64,000 bases of DNA from Megascapheus bottae (GCA_024803745.1 JANJXV010000030.1:3243001-3307000); one strand, 5' to 3'. Positions 1 through 12,172 are shown, numbered from the stretch's first letter. Notes: generated from the letters alone by a model not told the origin. Numbers and translations are program-made.

Positions 1-1525
1 GATAAGGAAGATGATAATATCTCAACCACATACCCCACAGGGAAAGAGTCAGAATACAAATATCTTTTATGGTTCCATGTGGAGCCAGGAACTGTCATGT
101 TGAGTCATTAAAACTAGGTACTTCTCTTAAAGTGATTTATGATAGTCCATCAGATAGGTAAGTTGTTTGCTCCTTAAAGTTTCTTACGTTAAGGAATTTT
201 TTAACATGAAATAATCAAAATATGTGCATAGGTGTATAAAATAAAATCAAGATACAATGGAACATCTTCTTACCGTTTGTCTAAGGGTCTCATAAGGGTG
301 TCTGCAAACTGACCTAGAATGTACCTAGTGTTCTTATTTAAATCGTGTTAAGTTACGGGCTGTCACTTGATGTACCTTTGTTTCACCTTATCTGAGACCT
401 GGGAACGCATTAGACAATTACAAGGAATGAAGACACACTTAGGCTTCCTCGTGTAGCCGAACACAAAGGTTAAAATAATGAATATGTCAGCCAACAAAAA
501 AAGTTGGTTCCAGTTCCCACAGATCTTCAAGCATGCTTTGACACTGCTTCTCTGACATTTTCTTTTCTCCCCTAACATGATTTGAACTTGCACTGGACAT
601 TATCTAATGTCTTCTCTTGTCTTTAATTATATATAATAATTAGAATAGTCTGTCCTTTAGGAGAGCAGTTGTAAATACCTACACAGCATATCCTATTTCT
701 TATTGAAGAGCAAGATAGCTCCAAGCTAATCCACGAGATGATTTACTGAGTCATTTCACTTAATAGACAGCAACGAGGCTTCTACCTTTGAATTCATGGA
801 TGGATTTACAACCTTGTGATTTTACGGTATTACACAACCAAGGACATTGTTCTTTAATCACACACATGAATGCATTTGTTCTTAAGTGCCTATTGGGTCA
901 TCCCTTTTCTTAACCACATTTGCCTTGTTGGAGCTCGTCTTAGCTTTTAGTGTCACTTGAGTCCAGTCTTATGAAAATTATTAGCATGTGGGTTGTGTCT
1001 GTGCTCTGAAGGGAGACAGAGAAGGCGGGTATTTTCCATGAGTCTTTCTTTGTCAACCATCATCCAGCTATTGAGTGGTAAAGCCCAGTCAAGCCATCGG
1101 TATATCTGACTCTTGGCTTTGCCATTGGCTTTGGCACTGGGCTTTGTTTCCCACAGATTCCTCAAGACCAAGCTCAAAGCCAGAGAGTTGGTCCAGAAAG
1201 CCATTTCTCCTAAGCCCCAGAGACAGGAAGCACAGTAGAGATACCCAGTAGAACCGTCAATAATACATGCCTTGATGGTAAAACCTGTTCCCTGACAGCA
1301 TCCCCAGAGAGGAAACTGCACTGAAGACACACAAAACGCTTGTGAATATAAAACTAAGTTCTCTGCAGGTATGATACTGCCCTGCACACCTGAATCTGAT
1401 TACAAAATGTAAGACTGTAGAGCGAGATGAAAGAAAAGGGTGCCATGGCTCAAGTTCCTTGTGCTCATAAACTGACTTGGTGAATTGGATCCATCTCTTC
1501 ATAAAACCACATAAAGATATTTTTA
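1..1525. other. Intronic sequence, no recognised feature
   Basis: AT-rich single-copy-looking DNA, probably part of the CHRM3 intron upstream of the coding exon. Short open frames on the minus strand (363-593, 953-1387, 1257-1502) have no recognisable domain and no splice context, so I treat them as chance. No SINE or microsatellite is visible. Confidence 0.5.
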
Positions 1526-1720
1526 GGGCTGGGAGTGTGGCCTAGTGGTTAAAGTGCTTGCCTAGCATGCATGAAGACCCGGGTTCGATTCCTCGGTACC
1601 ACATACATAGAAAAAAAAGCCGGAAGTGGTGCTGAGGCTCAAGTGGTAGAGCTCTAGCCTTGAGAAAGTCCAAGGACAGTGCTCAGGCCCTGAGCTCAAG
1701 CCCAGGACTGGCAAAAAAAA
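1526..1720 (+). mobile_element. IDL-Geo dimeric SINE, full length
   Basis: The left monomer is ID-like (tRNA-Ala-type), with A box TGGCCTAGTGGTTAAAGTGC and B box GGTTCGATTCC. An A-rich linker follows, then the Geo module beginning GCCGGAAGTGGTGCTGAGGC and ending in an A tail. It is flanked by a perfect 13-bp target-site duplication (AAAGATATTTTTA at 1513-1525 and 1721-1733), so it is a clean L1-type retroposition and probably fairly young. Confidence 0.9.
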
Positions 1721-1733
1721 AAAGATATTTTTA

Positions 1734-4699
1734 ATGTACCCAGTAGAAGGAAAGCACTTTCTAAGTGATTTTAAAACTCACCTACAGGCACATGCCATAC
1801 TGGCATAACCCCAGCGAGCCAAAAGTTCCCCTACAGAGCTGGCCACCTTGTCTTCAAATGCAGCCTTAGGTTGATTCTGTCACTGGTGGAATTCAGCAGC
1901 CACAGTTTCTTCAGCATCATCTCACGTCGGTTTCCAGGAACCTGCCATCCTGTCTTGAATTCAGCACCTCATGGACAGGCCAAGCAAAGAAACACGGAAC
2001 AGGGGCAAACGCCAGGACTAGCGTGCTCACCGCCCCTTGGCCCAGTGTGCGAGTCCTTTCCCTTCCTGTGCCTCACACACACACAGTAGGAAAGGCAAAA
2101 GCTGGACCTCTGAAGATGGCTGTGCAGGGAAGAGCTGAGGTGAGGCCCTCAGGGGCTGAGTGAGGATGGGACCTGCCTGAGGCCTAACCGGGGGAAAGTT
2201 CTGGAACGTGGCCTATAGAGCCCCAGGGGAGTGGAAGAGAGAGTTTCCAAAGTCAGATCTATGGGGCCTTTAGACAATGGGGCCTTCTCCAAGCTTTAGC
2301 CTCCTCAGCTGGAAAGAAGCCACAGTCCAAAACCAGCCTTGTCACCCTGGAACATAATTAGGCACCTCTGTTGTACCCTGAGTTCGTGTAGCCCAGGGCC
2401 AAAGACTTCTTTGGTGGAAGTTAATCTTTAAGTCACAGGATCAGCCACAGGAGAGCGAGCACCCAGGCCCTGGGTTCTCCCGACAGCTATGGAACACTCC
2501 TCAGCCAGCCCTCCGCCCCCAAGGGAACCCTGGAGCCCTTCATTCCTAACTATTACTATATGAACTGACTCTCATTATTTAGTATTATTTCTTCGCGTGC
2601 TTCAATCTTCATTTGCTTTAACTGAACTCCTGCAGGGCGTGGCTGCAGCTAAACCTCTTATTCTGCCTGTTTTGCATGTGGGTGTTTGCTAAAGGCTGGT
2701 TGATAGGCTCCTCCTGGTTTGATCCTTAGGGTACCACAGATTTTAGGCAGCAGGAAAGAAGAGTGTGGAGCCTGTACCTAGGCGTGAAGCCTTGGAGAGA
2801 CTCTTTGATGCTGGCAGCGCTGTGGGTCCCCTGTCTTCTCTCCAGAGCAGGTCATTTGGGCTTATGACTTCTATTATTCGGTGTTCCCCTGAAGCTCGGG
2901 AATGTTCTCTCATTCTCACCCCGAGTCTTCACTGGGTATTTAAAGCTAAATAAGATCAAGGTACACTCTGTACAGTGCCCCAGAAAGGTCCTGATGTGTA
3001 AGTAGCACAGACTCCATGCAGAATGAGTGTGTTATATAACAAAGTGGAGAAGAAGAGGTGTCTGCATGTGACCCCAACAAAGAAATGCAGACCTGCGAGT
3101 CCCAGGTCTCTCAGGGTCACGTGGTCACACGTCTGGGCACCAACACGGCAGGAGGCCACAAGTGGCCTGCCAGCTAGGCTCTGGACCTCCTCCCAAGTCG
3201 CCATGCCCTGGGGGAAGGCGAGACAGGGGAAGCCTTGTCTGTGGGTTTCCTGTGATGGGGATTAGTGCTGTTTGTGGAGAGTCAGCAATGGGCCAGACAT
3301 CCCCTGCCATCCCCTTCCTGGGAGCACTGACAGAGGAACGATTCAGACACAGGTCAGCTGACGGGCGGACCGCCCTCCCAGGTAGGCAGGGGCTTGGCTT
3401 GGCAGGTTGGTTTTGATCGTTCATTGCCTCTGGGTATTTTTCAAAAAGAAAACTCTCCTGATACTCCAGGAAGGCAGAGGGCTTCTTCTCTAGTCCACAG
3501 TCACGCATCCACTCATTCAGTTATCCGTCTAGGACACCTAGCCACCATCCTAACTTCAGCTTAGAATCTCTGTAGAGCAGAGCTGTTCCGTGGCGATCGG
3601 GGAGGGCAGACACTGAGTAGGCTGGCTGTTGCTGGTGGGCTTTATTCTCTTGTCTCCAATGACATTCATTCGTTTTTGTCCAAGGCATGGCTAAAGTTCA
3701 TTTTGCATCAAGGGAGTAGGGATAAAAACCTAGCCAACTACATAGGCGATTTCATGCTTGCAGCCATCCCGCTGAGTACTACTTCCTAATCTAAGGAAGG
3801 CACCGTGCCTGGCCCAGGTCTGTGCCCCCTTGAAGAAGGTGGCAAAGAAAAGTACCAAGCTGATGTTTGATTGGCATTTGGTGAAAACACATAATGTTAC
3901 TTCTCAAGAGGCTTTCTTGCGTTGCAATGTGGCAGGTTGGCTGGGACTTGTGGCAAACTTACCTGTGGGGTTGCTGTCTTCATCTGTCTGTTTTATGTAT
4001 AGTATAGATGGAAATTAGAACTAAGCGTGAATCACAGTTCATGCTTAGTAACCTGCTTCTTCTTCCCTCGGCCCGTTATTGGTTAGTTCCCCGCTAGCGC
4101 TGTTTAGCATAGGATCAAGTTCGCAGGACACAGCTCTGTGAACGCCGTGAGCGTGCATAGGATTGGGGAAGCCATCACACACGGGCTTAGACCTTCTGTG
4201 GATGCCTGGATGGAGAATGGTTTCTCCTTTCCTCACAGTAGAAGGTAGGTAGCATTCCCAAAGAGGAATCAATTGCAGGGGTTACACCAGAAGTATTAAC
4301 TGGTCCAAGAATGAACAAGTTCATGGGCCACAAACCGGCCACTGTCTACATCCAGCCTCTCCCTGTCTCATAAATTAACTTAGGCAATTGAGCTCATTAA
4401 ATAATGAACATAGAAATAAAACACAATGGGCCCGTGAGAGTTCTGTGAAATTTGATAAAGTGGCCATGTTACCCGTCCTACCATGGGGAAATCTGGGCTC
4501 CACCTGTGCTCAGCACGGGGGTAAGGTCAGGGTCCTTGGTGTCTCTGACCTAGAGCCCCTGGTGAAACAACAGGTCCAGGGAAACGTGTGTGTGTGGAAG
4601 TCAGTGTAGTGTGACTGAACTGCAAATTTCCTCTAAGTCGGAAGGTATAACCTCAGTCATGTTTTTGTTCTAATGTTTTGTTTGTGTTGTTTTGTATAG
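1734..4699. other. Intronic sequence without recognised genes
   Basis: Mixed-composition DNA. I see no exon with convincing splice sites and no SINE. Several 60-130 codon open frames overlap on both strands around 2956-3508; they overlap each other and show no domain, as expected of chance frames in a GC-richer patch. Part of the presumed CHRM3 intron. Confidence 0.5.
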
Positions 4700-4892
4700 A
4701 TATGAGGCTTGACCTCAGGACCTGGGCACTGTCCCTTAGCTTTTTTGCTCAGGCCTGGCACACAGCTCCATTTCTGGATTTTTGCTAGTTAATTGGAGCT
4801 GAGTCTCACATGCTTTTTATGCCAGATTTGGCTTTAAAACATCATCCTCAGATCTCAGCCTCCTGAACAGCTCGGATTTCAGGTGTGTACAC
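4700..4892 (-). mobile_element. B1/7SL-headed Geo SINE, degraded
   Basis: Read on the minus strand, this is a 7SL-like head (reverse of CAGATCTCAGCCTCCTGA) followed by a Geo module (reverse of CTTGACCTCAGGACCTGGGC). Many substitutions mark it as an older copy. No clear target duplication. Confidence 0.75.
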
Positions 4893-5752
4893 TTCACAGT
4901 GTAAGGTTGCAATTCTAAAGGTCTTTGATTTCATCTCTAGAATAGAAGGTGATGAGCCAGCATGTCCCCAAGTGACTGGGCAGTTCAGACTTTCTGTGAC
5001 AGATCCTGAGCCCAGCATATTGCTAGCCCAGGAAGAAGAGTATTGGAAGAATGAGCTGCCATGTATAGGATAGCCCAAAGACAGCTTCCCAGAGGAGCAA
5101 CCAAATCAAAACCTTGTATCCACAGCTACTGAGAAATGGCACAGTGAACACAAATTCTGCCCCTAGCTCCCCCCCCCCACCAAACCTTGTTCATCTGCCA
5201 TCAACTTTTATAAAGAAAGACAAAATGATGGTAAACATTATACTCGTGAAAACGTCCAAATAGCAGCGGGAAGTGTAGAAATCAGAATATAACATTCCGG
5301 CAGCCTGCAGTTAGGCTCGAATGCAGAATATTTTTAGCATTGTGGGTGTGTTTTTTCAAGTAATATACATGCTGCGATAGATGTCATGAACAGACCTCAA
5401 AAATCAGCAGGGTCTGAATTCCTCAGAGCACAAAGCCACCTGCACAAAATAGTGCTTTCTGCAAAGTGTCTCTTGATCCACTTTAAAGTTTTCCAGAGAA
5501 ACTCTTCAGCTTACTTTGTTTTTTTCTTTCTATAAACTTGTGTTTGTTCCAGAAGCAGGAGATGATTGTCAGATGAACGTGGCAGGGCTGGATGCGCAGA
5601 GCCTTCTATGGCGCCCCCCTCCCCCCGAGGCATTAGTCTTAGCGCACCCAGGAAAGAAAGCAAATTCTACCCTGAACGCGATCAAGGGAAGGAAAACTCA
5701 CAGACACTTGGCACACATCACTTCCAATTGGAAACACTTGAGCTGATCTCTG

Positions 5753-5801
<49 letters not shown>

Positions 5802-6547
5802 CATTGACAGATTTGCTGTGTCCCAGAGAACTTTCATCTATGAGTACTGAAGATAGAATTCCATATGCTTAATATGTGTCCAAAAAAATGTTCTCCTTTT
5901 GGTTTTAGCCTCATCCTTTTGAAAAGCACACAAACCTCTCTCCCCTCAGAGGGCTTGAAAATAAGATGGCACATTGGATTTGATCCATGGTCAAGTCCTT
6001 GTCAGACAGAATCATAGAAAAATTGAGATTACCCACATTGGGCCTCTTATGAGGTGACAGTCTTTGATGGACATCATCAGTTCGCAAGTTGAGGGTCTTC
6101 CTGCCTGGCTTTGTATATTGGAGGAGCTGAGCCTCGAGCCGTTATAATTAGCAGGGAGTTAACATTTTTCAAATATGCTGCTTCTTACGGCGTTTCCTAC
6201 TTTTTCCTGCAAAACAAAACATAGAAAGATTAAACCATAGCAATCTTTGCTTAGTATTTCCCCCATCACCAAATCGGAGCACTAAGAACCACCCAGCCCC
6301 TGCCCCAATTCTGCTCCTTGAAAGGTTTACGCAGTCTTCTAAGAGGGGTAATCGTCACCTCTGACACCGGATTCCATCTTAGTCCTCAGATTGCAAAGAT
6401 AGGGATGAGGACATGCTTTATTTCCAGACTTTCTTCCTGGGAAGCTCTGGATAACTCCACTTAGAAGTGGATTTTTTTTTGTTTCCACCTTTTTCCAACC
6501 TCAGTAATATTTGCCCCTTTGACAGGAATTATTTGAATAGCCAACTT
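4893..6547. other. Intronic sequence with a (CA)n tract only
   Basis: No gene seen. It contains a C run near 5170 and the dinucleotide tract at 5755-5799 listed separately. The 94-codon frame at 5566-5850 runs through the CA repeat and is not a credible gene. Confidence 0.5.
5755..5799. repeat. (CA)n microsatellite
   Basis: About 22 uninterrupted CA units, ending at ACACGCC. No SINE head adjoins it, so it looks like a free-standing dinucleotide tract. Confidence 0.95.
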
Positions 6548-6736
6548 TTTTGCCAGTCCTAGGGCTTGAACTCAAGACCTAAGCACTGTCCTTAGACTTT
6601 TCTCAAGGCTAGCACTCTACCACTTGAACCACAGCACCACTTCTGGTTTTTCTATGTATGTGGTACCAAGGAATGGAACCCAGGTCTTCCTGCATGCTAA
6701 GCAAGCACTCTACCACTAGGCCAAACTCCCAGTCCA
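6548..6736 (-). mobile_element. IDL-Geo SINE
   Basis: In + strand order it has a T-rich start, reverse Geo (CAGTCCTAGGGCTTGAACTC), reverse linker, and the reverse ID-like head with GTGGTACCAAGGAATGGAAC and GCAAGCACTCTACCACTAGG. CCAACTT occurs at both edges (6541-6547 and about 6738-6744), a probable short target duplication. Confidence 0.85.
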
Positions 6737-6744
6737 ACCAACTT

Positions 6745-7934
6745 CTTTTGAAAGGCGCTTTCTCCATCCTTCAGTGATTTGTTGTTCACGGGGATATAAG
6801 CCATTTCTTCCATAAGTTTCTCATTTCTACATGTTGTGCATTTGCTGATGACACACCCCTACCTACAACTTATGAAGCCAGCTGGGGGTAGGGTCAGCAA
6901 AGAAGGAAATTGGTAAATCCAAAAACTAAAAAAAATACCAACAAGGAAATTTGTGCTGCTAGTGAGGGAACACAGGGAGAAGGCTGGAAGAAAGGCAGGC
7001 ATCTGAAAGGGGGCCCTAACTGGGACTGGTATAGACCATTAGGATCAGAGCCAGGTTGTATCACAGCCATAGCTCAATCTCTCCTGCTGCCCAATTCTGC
7101 CTCATCTTTGTACACAGAAAAAAAATATGACATCCATGATTCTATCTCCATTCTGACAGCCTCCACCAAGCCACCTGTCAACTATGGTCTGTTCGCATCT
7201 CTGCATCTCTAGGAAAGATAGCACTGTGGACTGGCTCTGGTCAGTGTACCACAGGGATCAACCTTCTAAATTAAAACATCAAGCCAGACAGCTAGAGGGA
7301 TGTTTGCTACCATCACTCTGGTTGTAGGGTAGGCTATGTGTATGTGCGCGTGTGTATGTGCTTGTGTGTGTGTGTGTGTGTGTGTGTGCGTTTTTAAGTG
7401 ATTTGATCATGCCAAATTTTAATTCCCTGGAATGTTGACTCAGCAGTCACCTCCTACCCCTTGCCTTTATTCACTTAGCTTGCTGGTTCACCAGTGAGCC
7501 CTTGCAAAGCAGACTTTGGCAAGAAGTCATCTTCTTATTGAACCATTCTCAGGAGAAGACCTAAGTGGCCTTTCATGGTCACTTTCTCTGAGACATCATG
7601 GATATCTTCAACACAGAGATCAAGCACAAAGTGTCTGGAAAATTGCTGGGAAGGGTTTTCTGACATTGAAGCAGATTTTGTCACGACTGCTGGCGCCTGT
7701 TCTCCCTTCTTCCTGGCTCTCCAGCCCAGACGCACATGGACGCCATGGGCTTTGCTTGCAGTCGTAATCTATAAAAGCATTCAGATCATTTTGGTTCATT
7801 ACAGGGTCTGCCATAATCATTACTTTAGAATTTAACAGGCAGCTTTCATTCTGAAATAGCAAAGCCTCTTCCTTTTATGTTCTGATGTCACTTGGGGTAG
7901 GGGCAATCCTCCGAGTAGCCAGAAGCCTTTCCCC

Positions 7935-7938
<4 letters not shown>
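6745..7938. other. Intronic sequence with a (TG)n tract
   Basis: No gene recognised. Overlapping 60-86 codon frames on both strands at 7516-7862 cover the same bases and lack domains. The imperfect TG tract at 7338-7388 is listed separately. Confidence 0.45.
7338..7388. repeat. Imperfect (TG)n microsatellite
   Basis: Alternating TATGTG/TGCGCG at the start, becoming pure TG from about 7363 to 7388. The CG interruptions make it a purine-pyrimidine alternation. Confidence 0.9.
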
Positions 7939-8010
<72 letters not shown>

Positions 8011-8156
8011 TCTCTCGCGCTCTCTCGCGCTCTCTTGCTCTCTCGCTCTCTCGCTCTCTCGCTCTCTCGCTCTCACTCTCTCTCGCTCTCTCGCTCTCTC
8101 GCTCTCTCGTTCTCTCTCTCGCTGTCTTTCTCTTTCTCTCTCTCTCTCTCTCTCTC
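7939..8156. repeat. (TC)n tract grading into an 8-bp CGCTCTCT array
   Basis: About 75 bases of pure TC are followed by a higher-order pattern in which CG or TG interrupts every 8 bases (roughly 8014-8112), then TC again. It abuts the tail end of the minus-strand SINE at 8157. The 115- and 176-codon Ser/Leu and Arg/Glu frames here are artefacts of the repeat. Confidence 0.95.
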
Positions 8157-8323
8157 GCAAGTCCTTGAACTCAGGCCCCTGGGCACTATCCTTGGACACT
8201 TTGTGCTCAAGGCTAGTCCTCTGCCAACTTGAGCCACAGTGCCACTTCTGACCTTTTCTATGTATGTGGTACCGAGGAATCAAACCCAGGGCTTCATGCA
8301 TGCTAGACAAGCACTCTACCACA
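8157..8323 (-). mobile_element. IDL-Geo SINE, tail expanded into TC repeat
   Basis: Reverse Geo (CAAGTCCTTGAACTCAGGCC) is followed by the reverse ID-like head (GTGGTACCGAGGAATCAAAC, GCAAGCACTCTACCAC equivalents). Its A tail, at the left edge on the + strand, is replaced by the TC tract at 7939-8156. Confidence 0.85.
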
Positions 8324-8380
8324 AGAAGCCCATAGAAGCCTCTCTTTAAAATGAATGTTATTTTTCTTTTTAATAGTGGG

Positions 8381-8586
8381 TGCTGGGACATGGGCACTTG
8401 TTTGGCATTTTTGCTCAAGACTGGTACTCTGCCACTTGAACCGCAGCTCCACTTCTGGCCTCTGGATGGTTAATTGGAGATGAGAGTTGTAGAACTGTCT
8501 GTCCAGACTGGGTTTTTGAACAAGGGTGCTCTGGCCTCATATCCTGAGGAGCTAAGATTACAAGCACCAACCACCAGTGGCCAGCT
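8381..8586 (-). mobile_element. B1/7SL-headed Geo SINE
   Basis: Reverse Geo half (CTCTGCCACTTGAACCGCAG), the middle (GGTTAATTGGAGATGAGAGT), and the degraded reverse 7SL-like head ending CCACCAGTGGCCAGCT. Diverged, so older. Confidence 0.75.
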
Positions 8587-8649
8587 CATTAACTGCTTTC
8601 GACTACATAGTAAATAACTCTAATTGGTGAATTCAAATTTCAGTTTTTC

Positions 8650-8815
8650 CATTTACTTAACATCTACTACAGACCAGGCTTGGCTACATATTGTTTCTCA
8701 CTTTCAAAACTGCTTTAGAGAGCTAATATCTACACTGCAACAATGAAGAGATGAGGACCGAGAGAGGCAAATTAAATTTCCTAAAACCACACAGTTTTGT
8801 GCAAAAATCCAAACT
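8650..8815 (-). mobile_element. MIR relic
   Basis: On the + strand the order resembles a reverse-oriented MIR: an 'atttactgagcacctactatgtgccaggc'-like opening, GAAGAGATGAGGACCGAGAG, then CTAAAACCACACAG. This ancient mammal-wide repeat is weakly preserved. Confidence 0.6.
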
Positions 8816-10290
8816 AAGAAGTCAATTGACTATGCTTCCTACTACAGAGAGGAAATCTAGGTATTAAATATTCATTAGTATGTATAAATAAACATTTCTA
8901 ATAAAAACAATATAAAATATATTTATTAATATTATCTATTACTTCTTTTACATATATCATATGTTCTACATAATCCTTATTATAGTTAAATAATATTAAT
9001 ATATTAAGTTGAGAGTATTAAATGATGACCATCTTTTCAGGGCTTTTAAATTGTTATATATGTCTCCATAGTATACAGTTGTATTAATTTAGGTTTTAGG
9101 CATTTTATACATACCTAAAACTGTGTGCTGGCATCTTGTCAGACACAAGGGAAGGAGTGACAGGAATAGTGGTCTGCTCTCAGATGGCCACAAGGGCTGA
9201 AGGAGCTGGAATTAAACAATTGCCAAGAGCGGCACCAGTGGCAGCTTTCTGGGGTTGACCAGTTGACCGTGCTAGGGAAGGCAGAACATTTTAGTATACA
9301 GAAAGGGAAGGGTGGGGACTTTTCATCCTAGAGTTCTCCAGCTTGGGGTGCAACCAAAGCACAGCAAGGCTGGCCTCAGCACCCATTTCTGGGTGTCTTC
9401 CCCAGAATGCGGCCTTATTATGGAGCCCCAGCTGGCACAGGTTTTGTCAGCCTTCCTGGGACACAGCACCTGGCACAGCACAGCCTCCCTGGGCTCAAAG
9501 TCTGGGCTGTGCCTTCCAGGTTTTATCCATTCAGTGTTTGCAGCCATGTGTCATCTCAGAAACCAACTTTGCCTTGCTTGTGTTTGTGAAGGCATTCATA
9601 AATCTTTCAGGCTTCCTCTATCAGGTTTTCTTTTTTACTACCCTGAAAGTCCACCAGGCAAGGAAATCATGAATTAAATTCAAAACTGGGCTCCCTGGTG
9701 ACCTGGCTGAACCAAGCACAGAATGCTGCTCTGCCCCTCCGCCCTGCAGGAGGCCCTGGAGTGCAGAAGTCCGGGATGGTTAAAGCAAGAAAAGAGATAC
9801 ATTCCTCCCTCTGCTCCCCTCTGGACCCCTTTAGAATTATGGCTGCTGCAGAACAAAGCAGGTCAATGGCACATCCTTCATCCAGGCACACCTTCCTGAA
9901 TGCTGCGCCAGCCCAGTCACAATGTTACCTGGACATACTCAGATTCTCATCTGTTTTGGAGAATCAGGACATACAGTGACCATCACCCAACATTTGTTTG
10001 TGGCTCTCACTTTGCGCACTACTGCAGTGAACAGAGAGGGAAAAGGCAACAGCCATCCAGGCCGCCAGTTGAGCCTGGTGAGGCTAAGCCAGTTGCCAAC
10101 GATAACAGCAGGAAAGTGACGAATAGAAACGGGCCACTTCTGCACCAGATGGAAGTTAGTACTGCTTGCTAAAGCTGCCACCAACTGGCCTGTGGAGAGA
10201 AAAGTAGAAAGGGAAAGAAATGCAAGAAAATGTCACAGTGTAAAATGTAAAGAAAGAGAAGAAAGAAAAAACGTAAGAAATAAAAATGTA
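8816..10290. other. Intronic sequence, AT-rich then mixed
   Basis: 8870-9070 is strongly AT-rich (runs of ATATTTATTAATATTAT). 9300-10190 is more GC-balanced and carries several overlapping 60-121 codon frames with no recognisable domain. No gene called. Confidence 0.45.
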
Positions 10291-10512
10291 GCCAAGCACT
10301 GGTGGCTCACACCTATAATCCTAACTACCCAGGAGGCAGAGATCTAAAGATCCTGGTTCAAAGCCAGCCTGGGCAGGAAAGGCCATGAGACTCTTATCTC
10401 TAGTTAGCCACCAGAAAACTGGAAATGACACTGTGACTCAAATTGGTAGAGTGCTAGCCTTGAGGAAGAAGAGTTCAGGGACAGCGCCCAGGCCCTGAAT
10501 TCAAGCCCCATT
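10291..10512 (+). mobile_element. B1/7SL-headed Geo SINE
   Basis: Head GCCAAGCACTGGTGGCTCAC with 7SL-like AACTACCCAGGAGGCAGAGA, middle GAGACTCTTATCTCTAGTTA, then Geo (GCTAGCCTTGAGGAAGAAGA to GAATTCAAGCCCC). The A-rich tail has grown into the GGAA-rich tract that follows. Confidence 0.85.
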
Positions 10513-10585
10513 GAAAAAGAAAGCAAGAAAGCAGGAAGGGAGGAAAGGAGGGAAGGAGGGAAGGAGAGGGAAGTAAAGAAAAAAT
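10513..10585. repeat. (GGAA/GGGA)n purine tract on a SINE tail
   Basis: Starts as GAAAAAGAAAGCAAGAAAGC and becomes GGAAGGGAGG repeats. It continues directly from the tail of the SINE at 10291-10512. Confidence 0.85.
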
Positions 10586-11190
10586 TAAAAGCAAAACAGT
10601 TGGAACTCCATCCACAAATATCACTGTGTTATCACTTAGCTAAACCTTACCTGCCTCCCTCTGGCCTCAGTGGAATTTTCAAGCCTCCCCCACCCCAAGG
10701 ATTCAGAGAGGATTCAGAGTTCCAGGAGGCTACCTGGTGAGAGCACGGCCATTCCTTCCGTGTCCTCATTTTACCCAGGAGAACGCCAAGGCTCACTGGA
10801 AGCAGCCCGCTACAAGCCTCACATCCTATGCTAATCACTGTCAGCTGCTCCAGCGACGTGGCGTTTGGGTTGTTTGGTTTTTGAATTCAGGGATTTTCCT
10901 GGTGATAATACTAACAACCAGAGAACACTTCGTGAGTCTCTAGGATGCACTACAGCCAGCCTGCCCTCACATCCATGGGCTCCACAGAGATCCAGCTTAC
11001 ACCTGCACAATCACATGCATGGGCACACTATTGGTTCATTTTTTATCTGTACTGAACACACACGTGTTATTATTCCCTCAGCCATACGCCATAACTACTT
11101 ACATTGTGTTAGGTATAAGCAATCTGGAGATAATTTGTACCAGGTTATATTCTGTAGAAAGTATATTTATGTATACTTTATGTATTTTTA
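10586..11190. other. Intronic sequence, nothing recognised
   Basis: Mixed composition with no SINE and no convincing exon. The open frames at 10737-11305 overlap in two phases and extend into a SINE, so they are not credible coding regions. Confidence 0.45.
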
Positions 11191-11400
11191 TGTGCTGGTC
11201 CTAAAGCTTGAACTTAGGGCTTGGGCTCTTTTTTTTTTTTTGCTCAAGGCTGGCACACTACCACTTGAGCCACTTCTGGACTTTGCAGATGAATTGGAAA
11301 TATGAATCGCAGACAGCCCAGACTGGCTTCAAGCCATGGTCCTCAGCTCTCAGCCTCCTGAATACCTAGGATTACAGGCATGAGCCAGCAGTGCCTGGCT
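11191..11400 (-). mobile_element. B1/7SL-headed Geo SINE
   Basis: Reverse Geo (TGCTGGTCCTAAAGCTTGAA, CACTACCACTTGAGCC) joined to a reverse 7SL-like head (CTCAGCCTCCTGAATACCTA, ATTACAGGCATGAGCC). An internal T run of about 11 bases sits inside the Geo half. Confidence 0.8.
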
Positions 11401-11889
11401 AGCTTTAAGTATGTTTTATATCAAGCACTTGAGCAGCTACAGACATGGAGGTCCTGAAATAATTCTCCTTCTGGGTGCTGGCACCTTCACGCTGAGAAGG
11501 GACAAAGTAATGTGACCGAGGAAGGCAGAGGCTGGCTCCTGGCAGAAGGACACTGCTAGGACCCAGAGAACCCAAGGAATGAATCCTCTAGGATTTAGAG
11601 TTTGTGAAAGGAGCATGGCCCTGGCAGAACCTTGAGCACAAAGTCCTGATGGGCAGAACTGTGGGTAGATGAAGTCCTGCTGTTTTGAAGCTACCCAGCT
11701 TGTGGTGATTTGTGATGACTGCCAGAAAGCAGGACTGCATCTGGCATTTAAAAGATGGAAGTAACTGCTTCTCGGTAATGCCAGCACACCTCTATCTGAA
11801 ACTGATTTAACTCGTCTGTCTTGTGTAAGTGGAGAGGGAAAGGAAAGAAAACGAGGTCTACATAGGAGACCTCAAGTTGCCTGTTTCCA
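11401..11889. other. Intronic sequence, nothing recognised
   Basis: A 116-codon frame on the minus strand (11437-11787) has no recognisable domain. No repeats seen. Confidence 0.4.
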
Positions 11890-12112
11890 GCCAGGCGCCC
11901 AGGCTCATATCTACAAGCCTAGCTATTCTGAAGACTGAGAACTGAGGATCGTGGTTTGAAACCAGCCAGGCAGATAAGCTCATGAGACTCTTATCTTCAA
12001 TTAACAACTACAACAAAAACAAAATCGAGAAGTAAAGCTGTGGCTCAACAACAACAACAACAAAAATGTAAATGCTAAATGATAGCTCCCTGAGTTCAAG
12101 CCCCAGTTCCAG
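11890..12112 (+). mobile_element. B1/7SL-headed Geo SINE
   Basis: Head GCCAGGCGCCCAGGCTCATA, 7SL-like CTAGCTATTCTGAAGACTGA, then a degraded Geo half containing CAACAACAACAAC and ending GAGTTCAAGCCCC. A purine-pyrimidine stretch and a CA tract replace the tail. Confidence 0.75.
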
Positions 12113-12135
12113 TGCGTGTGCACGTATGCGTGCAC

Positions 12136-12172
<37 letters not shown>
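12113..12172. repeat. (CA)n tract after a SINE tail
   Basis: A GTGCGTGTGCACGTATGCGT prelude leads into about 18 pure CA units (12137-12172). It sits directly behind the SINE at 11890-12112. Confidence 0.9.

Noticed and set aside
1526..1610. tRNA gene suggested by A and B boxes
   Set aside because: No acceptor-stem pairing; it is the ID-like head of a SINE, and the same sequence recurs through the window.
7885..8418. Ser/Leu- and Arg/Glu-rich frames
   Set aside because: Translations of the TC/GA repeat.
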